A DNA stretch of 64,000 bases from JAISFI01 sp031553775 (GCA_031553775.1 JAVBLA010000050.1:1-64000), one strand, 5' to 3'. Shown: positions 45,598 to 53,877, counted from the first letter of the stretch. Numbers and translations: made by a program. The notes: a model not told the origin generated them from the sequence alone.

Positions 45598-46401
45598 ATG
45601 GGAGCAATTAATGAAGCAGTTGCTAAACTCCTGAAAGCGGGAGATGTACAATGTATCGTCGGTTATGGGGAAGGTTCCGGAGGACGGGTTCGTCCTTTGT
45701 TTACAAAGAATGAGGAAGAAGCCGCTCTCCTGATCTATGATCAGCGTTGCACGCAAAATCTGGCTGTATATATTTATAAGAAAGAAACGGCCCGTTTGGG
45801 TAAACCTGCGGTAATAGCCAATATCCATACGCTTCGCGGAATTATCCGCCTGGCGGCTGAAAAGCAGATCAAAGAAGGCGACCTGATTGCCTTGTGTATC
45901 GATGATGCCGGAAATCCGACCGAATGCCGGACGCTGGACGAAATGGAGAAATACCTTTCCTCCCTTACGCCCTCCATCAGTAACGAAGACATGGAGATGG
46001 TCAACCGGATCGAAGCTATGACCTCTGCGGAACGCTGGAATTTCTGGCAACAGGAAATGGAAAACTGTATCAAATGCTATGCCTGCCGGCAAGCTTGTCC
46101 GCTTTGTTACTGTACGCAATGTACTACGGAAGTGAACCAGCCGCAATGGATCCCCGTACCGGCCAGTATCCTGGGGAACCTGGAATGGCATATCATGCGC
46201 GCCATGCATCTGTCGGGACGGTGTATTTCCTGCGGACAATGCGGGGAAGCCTGTCCGGTAAATATACCGATCCACTTGTTGACAATGAAAGTATCGGAAG
46301 ACGTAAAAAATATCTACGGAACAATTTCCGGAATGAGCAGGGAAGAAGGTTGTGCAATGTCTACTTTCAAGCCTGATGATAAAGAAAATTTTATAGGATA
46401 A
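45598..46401 (+). CDS. flxC: FlxC-like iron-sulfur protein (FrhB/FdhB-like)
   Basis: A 267-residue subunit combining an FrhB/FdhB-type N-terminal region (IVGYGEGSGGRVRPLF) with a Cys-rich part: CIKCYACRQACPLCYC followed by CTQC, and CISCGQCGEACP, enough for two or more [4Fe-4S] clusters. ATG 45598 is preferred because GGAGG, which overlaps the flxD stop region, stands at SD distance; a longer form from 45583 would add five residues. The assignment as FlxC rests on order and partners as in the Flx-Hdr complexes of Desulfovibrio; it could also be called an F420-hydrogenase-like beta subunit. Confidence 0.82.
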   Translation: MGAINEAVAKLLKAGDVQCIVGYGEGSGGRVRPLFTKNEEEAALLIYDQRCTQNLAVYIYKKETARLGKPAVIANIHTLRGIIRLAAEKQIKEGDLIALCIDDAGNPTECRTLDEMEKYLSSLTPSISNEDMEMVNRIEAMTSAERWNFWQQEMENCIKCYACRQACPLCYCTQCTTEVNQPQWIPVPASILGNLEWHIMRAMHLSGRCISCGQCGEACPVNIPIHLLTMKVSEDVKNIYGTISGMSREEGCAMSTFKPDDKENFIG

Positions 46402-46405
46402 GGTT

Positions 46406-47431
46406 ATGGCACATCAGATAAAATTATTGAGCAAAGATGCTTATAAAAAGCTGATTGAAGGATTGTTGGAGATTAAACAGGTTTATGGACCGGTCAGACA
46501 GGGGAAACGGGTGGGTTACCAACGGATTCGTTCGTTCGGAGAGATTGCTTCCGATTTCATTATTCCCGACATGTCGGCTAAATCGTTTGCTTTTCCCAAA
46601 GTGGAAAAATTGTTTGCTTATACCAAAAGTAAGGACGATGTCAGCATACAGAATATAGACCCGGCAGCAATTCCGGAGAAGGTACTGGTAGGAGTCCGTC
46701 CCTGCGATGCTGCAGGTATGGAAAGCCTGAAAGCTATTTTCGGCTGGGACCCGGCCGATCCGATCTTTGAAGCCCGTTTGCAGAAAACTATTTTTATTTC
46801 GGTTGCCTGTAACCAGGCCGATGATTATTGTTTCTGCACTTCCATTGGAGGAGGACCCGGGAATACCGCCGGTAGCGACATCTTGCTGACTCAAACAGAT
46901 ACAGGAGATTTTATTGCAGAAATCATATCACCTAAAGGGGAAGCGTTGCTTGCATCCGCACCGGAATTGTTTACCGATATTGAAGCTGAGGATAAGGAAA
47001 AATACCTGGCTCATGTACCGGTACGTTTCCAATCTTCCGGTCTTCAGGAAAATATCAATGCAGCATTCGATACGACTGTATTTGATGAATATGCTGTACG
47101 TTGCCTTGGTTGTGCCGCCTGCGCGTACGTTTGCCCTACCTGTGCCTGTTTCGATATACAGGATGAAAAGAGAGGGAGCAAGGGACAGCGTGTACGGAGT
47201 TGGGACAGTTGCGGAGCTAAGTTGTTTACCCTGCATACTTCAGGACATAATCCGAGGGAAACTCAGGGAGCACGCTGGCGACAGCGTTTGATGCACAAAT
47301 TCTCTTATATGCCCGAACGCCTCAGTATAACAGGTTGTGTGGGTTGCGGACGCTGTTCCCGCTGTTGTCCGGTAGATATGAATATCGCCGAAAGCCTGGG
47401 AATCATTCAGAGTGGAAAGCCTACTAATTGA
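46406..47431 (+). CDS. flxB: FlxB-like iron-sulfur subunit (AsrA/HycB type)
   Basis: The 341-residue product resembles the AsrA subunit of anaerobic sulfite reductase and the beta subunit of sulfhydrogenases. It has PEKVLVGVRPCDAAGMESLK in the N-terminal half, CNQADDYCFCTS in the middle, and two cluster motifs near the C-terminus: CLGCAACAYVCPTCACFD and CVGCGRCSRCCPVD. It probably passes electrons from FlxA to FlxC/FlxD. No AsrC (siroheme) gene is present, so a sulfite reductase is unlikely. It overlaps or abuts flxA. Confidence 0.86.
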   Translation: MAHQIKLLSKDAYKKLIEGLLEIKQVYGPVRQGKRVGYQRIRSFGEIASDFIIPDMSAKSFAFPKVEKLFAYTKSKDDVSIQNIDPAAIPEKVLVGVRPCDAAGMESLKAIFGWDPADPIFEARLQKTIFISVACNQADDYCFCTSIGGGPGNTAGSDILLTQTDTGDFIAEIISPKGEALLASAPELFTDIEAEDKEKYLAHVPVRFQSSGLQENINAAFDTTVFDEYAVRCLGCAACAYVCPTCACFDIQDEKRGSKGQRVRSWDSCGAKLFTLHTSGHNPRETQGARWRQRLMHKFSYMPERLSITGCVGCGRCSRCCPVDMNIAESLGIIQSGKPTN

Positions 47432-47450
47432 TCAATTATTACGTACAAAT

Positions 47451-48290
47451 ATGATGGAACGGAATATATATTTGCCTTACCGGATGAAAGTAGTGAAAAT
47501 TACGGAAGAAGCTCCGGCTGTCCGTACTTTCCGTCTGGAATTTTTAGATCCGGGAGAAGCTGAGAGTTTTTCTTTCAAAACAGGCCAGTTTGCCGAATAT
47601 TCGGTTTTCGGCGAAGGAGAATCGACTTTTTGTATCGCTTCTCCCCATACCCGCAAGGGATATGTGGAATGTACCTTTCGGCAGGTGGGGCGTGTTACTT
47701 CAGCTTTGTCGAACCTGGAAGAAGGAGCGGTAATCGGTTTTCGGGGACCTTATGGAAATACCTTCCCGATCGATGAATGGAAAGGAAAAAATCTGGTGTT
47801 TATTGCAGGTGGGATTGCCCTGCCTCCTATGAGAAGTGTTATCTGGTCTTGTCTGGATAACCGGGAGAATTACAAGGATATTTCTATCTTCTACGGAGCG
47901 AGAACAGTAGCTGATCTGGTCTATAAACATGAATTGAAAGACTGGGAAGAACGTCCGGGCGTCAACTTATATACTACGGTCGATCCGGGTGGCGAAACTC
48001 CGGAATGGAAAGGAAAAGTAGGATTTGTCCCTTCTATCGTGGAACAGGTTTCCCCATCGGCAGTCGATACGATCGCCATTGTATGCGGTCCTCCCATCAT
48101 GATCAAAAATACCTTTCCGGTATTGAAAAAACTGGGATTTGCCGATGAAAATATCTACACTACCCTGGAAAACCGCATGAAATGTGGTTTTGGAAAATGT
48201 GGAAGATGCAACGTGGGTAAAACATATGTCTGTAAAGACGGACCTGTATTTACAGCAGCAGAATTAGCGGAATTACCTAACGAATATTGA
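47451..48290 (+). CDS. flxA: FlxA-like FAD/NAD(P)-binding subunit (AsrB type)
   Basis: This subunit is predicted to oxidise NADH (or NADPH) and feed the Hdr complex. The 279-residue protein is a ferredoxin-NADP reductase-fold enzyme: FAD-binding barrel (RTFRLEFLDPG, GQFAEYSVFG), nucleotide-binding domain (FIAGGIALPPMRSVIW; IVCGPPIMIKNTF) and a C-terminal [2Fe-2S] motif KCGFGKCGRCNVG. ATG 47451 was chosen; a GTG at 47412 would add 13 residues and overlap flxB by 20 bases, which is also possible. Confidence 0.88.
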   Translation: MMERNIYLPYRMKVVKITEEAPAVRTFRLEFLDPGEAESFSFKTGQFAEYSVFGEGESTFCIASPHTRKGYVECTFRQVGRVTSALSNLEEGAVIGFRGPYGNTFPIDEWKGKNLVFIAGGIALPPMRSVIWSCLDNRENYKDISIFYGARTVADLVYKHELKDWEERPGVNLYTTVDPGGETPEWKGKVGFVPSIVEQVSPSAVDTIAIVCGPPIMIKNTFPVLKKLGFADENIYTTLENRMKCGFGKCGRCNVGKTYVCKDGPVFTAAELAELPNEY

Positions 48291-48294
48291 AAAT

Positions 48295-48687
48295 ATGCAA
48301 CTGAAAGATGTTATTTTGGAAACTCTTGGCATGATGGGCTTCACATTCCTGGTGGGAATGGGAGTGGCTTATGTGATCAAGATACTAGTGGATATCTTCC
48401 ACTTTTTCAGGCCGGGAAATGTCAGCCATGTAGTACTGGATTATAAAGCTAAAATAGCGCATGAACGCTTGCGAAGCGCCAACATGAAAAAGGTTATTTC
48501 CATGATGGGAAAAAATTCTGATGTAGAATTGCTCCGGTATATTTATGAAAATAAGAATAAAAATGATGTGGAAGAGGTAGTGGACGATCTCTATAACCTT
48601 TCCAAATTTTACAGTGGAATTTATAAAGACAGCAAAGAAAACGACGGAATAACCGATTTAATCAAGTATTACAATGGAGAAGTATGA
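48295..48687 (+). CDS. OadG-like single-span membrane protein with extra C-terminal domain
   Basis: A 130-residue protein starting with one transmembrane helix (about residues 8-32, LGMMGFTFLVGMGVAYVIKI), as in the gamma subunit (OadG) of Na+-translocating decarboxylases. Beyond the helix it carries about 85 soluble residues of unrecognised type (VEEVVDDLYNLSKFYSG) instead of the usual short Pro/Ala-rich tail. It starts 4 bases after flxA and overlaps the oadB-like gene by 14 bases, so co-translation with the beta subunit is likely. The OadG label rests on topology and position. Confidence 0.65.
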   Translation: MQLKDVILETLGMMGFTFLVGMGVAYVIKILVDIFHFFRPGNVSHVVLDYKAKIAHERLRSANMKKVISMMGKNSDVELLRYIYENKNKNDVEEVVDDLYNLSKFYSGIYKDSKENDGITDLIKYYNGEV

Positions 48688-49891
48688 TTTGAATAATATA
48701 TTCCAGGGTATTTCTACCCTGTTACAGTCCGAACCCATGATTATGTATTCGCGTATCGGACTGATACTTTTGGGCATTCTTCTGGTATATCTGGGGCGGA
48801 AAGAAATCCTTGAACCTTTGGTAATGATCCCGATGGGATTAGGAATGGCAGCTATCAATGCCGGTGTTTTGTTTCTTCCGGGAGGAATACAGGGCAACCT
48901 TTTCTTAGATCCTTTGGTGACGGATACCGACGAACTGATGAATATCATGCAGATCGATTTTCTCCAACCTGTATATTCCTATATGTTCAGTAACGGATTG
49001 ATTGCCTGTCTTATTTTTATGGGAATCGGTACGATGATAGATATGAGCTTCCTACTGGCTAAACCCTTACAGAGTATGTTGCTGGCTTTATTTGCTGAGT
49101 TAGGAACTTTTGCTACCGTGCCTATTGCTTATGCTATGGGATTAAATCTGAACGATAGCGCTTCTATTGCTATGGTAGGTGGAGCTGATGGTCCGATGGT
49201 ATTATTTACTTCTCTGAATCTGTCCAAAAATTTGTTTGTCCCGATTACGGTGGTAGCCTACCTCTATCTGGGGCTGACATACGGAGGATATCCTTACCTG
49301 GTAAAATTAATGGTGCCAAAAAAATTGAGGGCTATTAAAATAGACCGATCCAAAGAACAAGTGAAGAAGTTTTCTCCTGCAACCAAATTATCATTGGCCG
49401 TAGTATTATGTGTGGTGCTTTGTTTGTTGTTTCCTGTGGCGGCACCCCTTTTCTTCTCTCTGTTTATCGGGGTTGCCATTAAAGAATCCGGACTGACACA
49501 TGTGATCAGCTTTATCAGCGGTCCCATGTTATATGGTTCGACTTTCTTCCTCGGAATTTTGCTGGGTGTTTTATGCGATGCACATATCCTGCTGAATCCG
49601 GTTATCCTGAAATTACTGATACTCGGTATTCTGGCCCTGCTGGTTTCCGGTATCGGAGGAATCCTGGGAGGTTATGTGATGTATTTTATTAAGAAAGGAA
49701 ACTTTAACCCGGTGATCGGGATCGCAGCTGTAAGTTGTGTGCCGACTACCGCTAAGGTCGCACAAAAACTGGTAACTAAAGAAAATCCCAATTCATTGAT
49801 CCTTCCGGAGGCTCTCGGAGCCAATATTACCGGAGTAATTACTTCTGCAATTATTACAGGTATATTTATTACAATTATTCCGATGTTATAA
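48674..49891 (+). CDS. Na+-translocating decarboxylase beta subunit (OadB/GcdB/MmdB family)
   Basis: The 405-residue integral membrane protein belongs to the family that decarboxylates carboxybiotin and exports Na+. Family motifs are visible: SNGLIACLIFMGIGTMIDMS (residue region about 105-124), AMVGGADGPMVLFTSLNL with the conserved Asp, and GVLCDAHILLNPVILKL. About ten membrane segments are seen. No alpha (carboxyltransferase) or biotin-carrier gene is in the window, so it must work with partners from elsewhere or in a new context. It shares an operon with the Flx-Hdr genes. Confidence 0.88.
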   Translation: MEKYDLNNIFQGISTLLQSEPMIMYSRIGLILLGILLVYLGRKEILEPLVMIPMGLGMAAINAGVLFLPGGIQGNLFLDPLVTDTDELMNIMQIDFLQPVYSYMFSNGLIACLIFMGIGTMIDMSFLLAKPLQSMLLALFAELGTFATVPIAYAMGLNLNDSASIAMVGGADGPMVLFTSLNLSKNLFVPITVVAYLYLGLTYGGYPYLVKLMVPKKLRAIKIDRSKEQVKKFSPATKLSLAVVLCVVLCLLFPVAAPLFFSLFIGVAIKESGLTHVISFISGPMLYGSTFFLGILLGVLCDAHILLNPVILKLLILGILALLVSGIGGILGGYVMYFIKKGNFNPVIGIAAVSCVPTTAKVAQKLVTKENPNSLILPEALGANITGVITSAIITGIFITIIPML

Positions 49892-49898
49892 GTAAAAT

Positions 49899-51131
49899 AT
49901 GGCATATCACGTTATAGACGAAGCAAAAAGATGCTTACAATGTAAAAAACCGGGTTGTTCCAGAGGATGTCCGGTAAATACTCCGGTAAATACGGTTATT
50001 AAAATGTTGCTGGATGGTGATATTAAAAATGCCGGAGAGCTTCTTTTTTCCAACAATCCGTTATCGCTCATCTGTTCTTTTGTTTGTGAACATGAAAAGC
50101 AGTGTGAAGGAAATTGTGTATTGAATAAAACGGGGAAGACAGTTCATGTAAGCTCAATAGAGAATTATATATCAGGATATTATCTGAACCTGAAACAATC
50201 AGAAACTGAAGTCCCGAAGCCTACCAAAGCAAAGGTGGGAATCATCGGTTCCGGACCGGCAGGGATCACTATTGCTATTATTTTAGCCGGCAAAGGTTAT
50301 GATATTACTATTTTCGAAGCGAACGATAAGATCGGTGGGGTTTTGATGTATGGAATCCCTGATTTCCGCTTGCCTAAAACAGTATTAGACCGCTATAAGC
50401 AAATCCTGCTGGGAATGGGTATTAAGATTCGACCGAATACAATTATCGGATCGGGAGGAGGGTTATCTATCGACGACCTTTTCCGGGACGGCTATAAAGC
50501 AGTATTCGTAGGAACAGGGGTTTGGAAACCGAATAATTTGAGAATTAAGGGCGAAAGCCTGGGAAATGTACACTTTGCCATCAATTATCTGAAAAATCCG
50601 GATGCTTACGACCTGGGTAAAAAAATAACTATTATCGGTGCGGGAAATGTGGCGATGGATGTGGCGCGAACAGCCTTGCGCAAAGGAAGCCGGGACGTTA
50701 CCGTCTTTTTTCGCCGGACAGAAGAATATCTTACTGCCAGCAAATATGAGTTGGAATATGCCCGGATGGACGGGGTAAAATTCGAATACCTGAAATCGCC
50801 GGTGGAAATTATCGATCAGGGCGTTGTTTTTGCCGATACAGTCTGGAACGGAGAAGTTCCGGAACTGATCCCCGGATCTGAACAGCTTTATGAATCGGAT
50901 TCCGTGATTATTTCGGTCAGCCAGGGTCCCCGCAATTATATTGCAGCATCTACACAGGGTCTTGATCTTTCCAACAAAGGCCTCATCCTTACGAACGAAT
51001 ACGGAGGTACCAGCAAACCAGGTGTCTTCGCTTCCGGAGATGTGGTGACCGGTGCAAAAACTGTAGTAGAAGCCGTGAATGTTTCCAAAAAAGTGGCGGA
51101 AGCGATGGAAGCCTACCTGGAATCTCTTTGA
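49899..51131 (+). CDS. NAD(P)-dependent oxidoreductase (GltD/NfnB-like)
   Basis: A 410-residue flavoprotein with an N-terminal Fer4_20-type iron-sulfur domain (CLQCKKPGCSRGCPVNTPV; CSFVCEHEKQCEGNCVLN), an FAD Rossmann fold (IIGSGPAGITIAIILAGKG, then IGGVLMYGIPDFRLPK) and an NAD(P)-binding fold (TIIGAGNVAMDVARTALRKG, FFRRTEEYL). Relatives are the glutamate synthase small subunit, NfnB and PreT. No GltB or NfnA gene lies beside it. As last gene of the Hdr-Flx operon (7 bases after oadB) it may exchange electrons between NAD(P)H and ferredoxin; this is inferred. Confidence 0.85.
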   Translation: MAYHVIDEAKRCLQCKKPGCSRGCPVNTPVNTVIKMLLDGDIKNAGELLFSNNPLSLICSFVCEHEKQCEGNCVLNKTGKTVHVSSIENYISGYYLNLKQSETEVPKPTKAKVGIIGSGPAGITIAIILAGKGYDITIFEANDKIGGVLMYGIPDFRLPKTVLDRYKQILLGMGIKIRPNTIIGSGGGLSIDDLFRDGYKAVFVGTGVWKPNNLRIKGESLGNVHFAINYLKNPDAYDLGKKITIIGAGNVAMDVARTALRKGSRDVTVFFRRTEEYLTASKYELEYARMDGVKFEYLKSPVEIIDQGVVFADTVWNGEVPELIPGSEQLYESDSVIISVSQGPRNYIAASTQGLDLSNKGLILTNEYGGTSKPGVFASGDVVTGAKTVVEAVNVSKKVAEAMEAYLESL

Positions 51132-51211
51132 TCAGAATCCCATTTTATTTTTTGATCTCGTTTTTTTAGATTAATTATAACAACACATAGAGGAAACAAG
51201 TTCTTTATTTT

Positions 51212-51219
51212 TACCTTTG
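51212..51219 (+). promoter_or_regulatory. Possible -7 box of the DUF4858 gene
   Basis: TACCTTTG matches TAnnTTTG, 17 bases before the ATG at 51237. No TTG at -33 is seen. Confidence 0.4.
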
Positions 51220-51236
51220 ACCGGATTTGGATCAGG

Positions 51237-51872
51237 ATGAATAAAACTTGTGCCCTATATGTGTTTGTTGTTTTAAGCAATATACAGTTTGTATATTCCC
51301 AGTCGTGGACACCTGCCGATTCGATCCGCCTGCAACGAATACTTTCCGGAAAAGATTCCTTACGTCTCAATCCGGAAGTACAGCGGATGATCCGGGACGG
51401 TAATTTTATTAATCCCGGAGAAAAAAAACTTCCTACCGAAAAATCTTTATTTACCGATCCTGAGGAAATAGGCATTTCTAAACTGAAACCGGAAGACCCG
51501 ATCTGGAAAAAAGAAAGGACCAAAGTAAAATTGCCAGGCCAATCGACCTTTGGCCCATATGGAGTAGAGCTTCCCGAGCCGGAATATAAAATAAGTGACA
51601 AACTACTCGATTTTATGGGAGATGTGAAGCAGACAAAGCTACCCAAGAGCCATGACTTTAATGATATTTTATCTACAATCTTCGATCCGGAGTACAGAAG
51701 AATGAAGAAAAACAGGCAGAATGCCAACGCTTATAAAATATATAACGATTTGCCTTCACTGGAAACACTGGAAAAACGGAAACAGTATCTTGAGGCGCAT
51801 CCGGAAGCGGTGCCGCCTGAAAGGAAAAAAGAGGCGATTGTTCAGGAGAAAGATTCGGCTAATGTGAAATAA
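51237..51872 (+). CDS. Exported DUF4858-like protein of unknown function
   Basis: A 211-residue protein with a signal peptide (cleavage near VYSQ) and no lipobox. The mature part is hydrophilic, rich in Lys, Glu and Pro (KLPTEKSLFTDPEEIGISKL; LEAHPEAVPPERKKE), with no catalytic pattern. It resembles the Bacteroidales-restricted DUF4858 family, though this is from memory of the general sequence style. It stands alone between the Hdr-Flx operon and a convergent NADH dehydrogenase gene, 9 bases from the latter's stop. Confidence 0.7.
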   Translation: MNKTCALYVFVVLSNIQFVYSQSWTPADSIRLQRILSGKDSLRLNPEVQRMIRDGNFINPGEKKLPTEKSLFTDPEEIGISKLKPEDPIWKKERTKVKLPGQSTFGPYGVELPEPEYKISDKLLDFMGDVKQTKLPKSHDFNDILSTIFDPEYRRMKKNRQNANAYKIYNDLPSLETLEKRKQYLEAHPEAVPPERKKEAIVQEKDSANVK

Positions 51873-51881
51873 TAATATATT

Positions 51882-53174
51882 TTATACACTCCCCCTTTTC
51901 TCAGGCCGTATCAACAATCTTAAAGACAAGTCGTAAGTAACATAATTCCATGCCCAATCCAGGAATATCACAATTTTATTTTTGACTCCCACAATAGAAA
52001 AGATGTGGATCAGGAGCCACAGCCACCAGGCAATGCGTCCTCCGAATTTTAAGTGGTGCAGGTCGGCAACAGCTGCATTCCTTCCGATGGTAGAAAGGGA
52101 GCCTTTGTCTTTGTATCTGAAGGGCAGGAGTGTTTGATTCCTGACCTGTTTTTCGAGGTTTCCGGCAAGAAATTCCGCCATTTGTATCGCTCCCTGTGCT
52201 ACCTGCGGGTGCCCGTGAGGATATTCTGTTGTTTCCATGTAGGCAATATCTCCGATTGCGAAGATATTGTTAAAGCCGTTCACTATGCAATGTTCGTTTA
52301 CAATCAAACGTCCCCCGCGTCCGTAAACGGCAGGTTTGAATCCGGAGATTTTGTTAGCTTTAATGCCCGCTACCCACAATACATTGGAAGTGTATATTTC
52401 CGAACCGTCGCTTGCTTTGATCAATCCGTCCTCATAAGAAGAAACAGAAACATCCTGGTGGATAATAACTCCTCTTCCGGCGAGGGTTTTGGCTGCATTG
52501 GCCGAGGCTTCTTCCGACATGGCAAAAAGGAGACGGGGAGAAGCGTCGATCAGATGGATCTGCATGCGCGACATATCTAATTCGGGATAATCTTTGTGCA
52601 AAACAAAACGTTTCATATCTGCCAGGGAACCGGCTAGCTCGACTCCTGTAGCACCTCCACCGGCGACTACGAAAGTCATCAGTTTATCGATTTCCTTTTC
52701 ATCTTTCGAAACCGACGCTTTTTCAAAACTGCTCAGGATACTGTTTCTTGCATATAACGCTTCAGAGACCGATTTTAGAGTGATAGTCGTTGCTTTCAGG
52801 GCATCGTTCCCGAAAAAATTGGTATCACAACCTGCGGCAATTACTAAATAATCGTATTCGATGCTTCCTGCATTGGTCTCTATTGTATTCGTTTCGGGAA
52901 TGACAGCGGTTACCTCACACATCCTGAAATGAATATGTTTTTTCTTCTGGAAATTTTTCCGGAAAGGATAGGCAATAGAGCTGACTTCTAAACCGGCGAT
53001 CGCCACCTGGTACATCAACGGTTGGAATTGATGGTAATTGTTCTTGTCTAACAGCAGCACCTGAAAATATTTCGGATTGAGCTTCGTTGCAAGTTTCAAC
53101 CCTCCGAAACCACCACCTACAATTACCACTCGTTTTTTCCCGGCCAGGTCGGGTATTTTTGTCATTTTGTCCAT
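51882..53174 (-). CDS. ndh: NDH-2-type NADH dehydrogenase (NAD(P)/FAD-dependent)
   Basis: A 430-residue single-subunit flavoprotein of the type II NADH:quinone oxidoreductase family, which oxidises NADH at the membrane without pumping ions. It has the FAD fold VVIVGGGFGGLKLATKL, YHQFQPLMYQVA, the NADH fold FVVAGGGATGVELAGSLAD, and AIGDIAYM near the C-terminal FAD site. A C-terminal hydrophobic stretch (IAWWLWLLIHIFSIVG) suits membrane attachment. ATG 53174 was chosen; an upstream start would put the 53191-53228 palindrome inside the gene. It diverges from a peroxidase gene, hinting at oxidative-stress use. Confidence 0.9.
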   Translation of the reverse strand: MDKMTKIPDLAGKKRVVIVGGGFGGLKLATKLNPKYFQVLLLDKNNYHQFQPLMYQVAIAGLEVSSIAYPFRKNFQKKKHIHFRMCEVTAVIPETNTIETNAGSIEYDYLVIAAGCDTNFFGNDALKATTITLKSVSEALYARNSILSSFEKASVSKDEKEIDKLMTFVVAGGGATGVELAGSLADMKRFVLHKDYPELDMSRMQIHLIDASPRLLFAMSEEASANAAKTLAGRGVIIHQDVSVSSYEDGLIKASDGSEIYTSNVLWVAGIKANKISGFKPAVYGRGGRLIVNEHCIVNGFNNIFAIGDIAYMETTEYPHGHPQVAQGAIQMAEFLAGNLEKQVRNQTLLPFRYKDKGSLSTIGRNAAVADLHHLKFGGRIAWWLWLLIHIFSIVGVKNKIVIFLDWAWNYVTYDLSLRLLIRPEKRGSV

Positions 53175-53190
53175 ATCGAATCTTTTCACT

Positions 53191-53228
53191 TTATTAAACA
53201 ACAATAATGCATTTATATTGTTTAATAA
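53191..53228. promoter_or_regulatory. 38-bp palindrome between divergent ndh and peroxidase genes
   Basis: The arms TTATTAAACAA (53191-53201) and TTGTTTAATAA (53218-53228) are perfect complements. The inner bases continue with partial symmetry around a central GC. It lies 17 bases from the ndh start and 44 bases from the peroxidase start, so it looks like an operator shared by both genes. The binding protein is unknown. Confidence 0.5.
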
Positions 53229-53272
53229 CCACAAAGACCATTAATTAAAATGGAAATTAATTTTCAATTATT

Positions 53273-53827
53273 ATGAAGCGAATATCAGTCATCCTAACAG
53301 CCATATGCTCTCTCTTCTTTGGGAAATCCCTTGCACAGGAGAGATTAGTTACACCTCCAGCCAGTTTTTACGAGTTGAGTTTCACAACCATCTCCGGGGA
53401 TTCTGTCGACTTTATTTCTTTCAAAGACAAAAAGGTTTTGCTGGTCAATACTGCATCCAAATGTGGATTCACTCCTCAGTTTAAAGATTTGGAAGAGTTA
53501 TATCAACAATACAAAGATAAATTGGTGATTATCGGTTTTCCTTCCAACGATTTCGGTTCGCAGGATCCGGGAACCAATACGGAAATCCAGGAATTCTGCC
53601 AGCTTAATTATGGGGTTACTTTTCTGATGATGGAGAAATCTTCCGTGAAAGGGGATGATAAAAATCTTGTATTTCAATGGTTGACAGACAAAGCGAAGAA
53701 TGGATGGAATACTGCAGAACCCAGCTGGAATTTTTGCAAATACCTGGTGGATGAAGAAGGCCGCCTGATCGGTTTTTTCCCTTCCAAAGTAAAACCTGTT
53801 TCAACGGAAATTACAGGAAAAATCTAA
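53273..53827 (+). CDS. Glutathione peroxidase-family thiol peroxidase, exported
   Basis: A 184-residue GPx-fold protein that reduces peroxides, in bacteria usually with thioredoxin as reductant. The peroxidatic site is NTASKCGFTPQF with Cys63 in place of selenocysteine; the other active-site residues appear in GFPSNDFGSQDPG and PSWNFCKYLV. An N-terminal signal peptide (ICSLFFGKSLAQ) sends it to the periplasm, which is unusual compared with cytosolic BsaA-type relatives. It diverges from the NDH-2 gene over a palindrome. Confidence 0.9.
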   Translation: MKRISVILTAICSLFFGKSLAQERLVTPPASFYELSFTTISGDSVDFISFKDKKVLLVNTASKCGFTPQFKDLEELYQQYKDKLVIIGFPSNDFGSQDPGTNTEIQEFCQLNYGVTFLMMEKSSVKGDDKNLVFQWLTDKAKNGWNTAEPSWNFCKYLVDEEGRLIGFFPSKVKPVSTEITGKI

Positions 53828-53877
53828 GAACTGATTGATCCGGTTATCAGATCAGCAAATAGAGGATCCGGGAATAC

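Noticed and set aside
45598..48290. Anaerobic sulfite reductase operon (asrABC) reading of the flx genes
   Set aside because: AsrA- and AsrB-like subunits are present, but no siroheme AsrC is, and the order with hdrCBA and mvhD fits Flx-Hdr.
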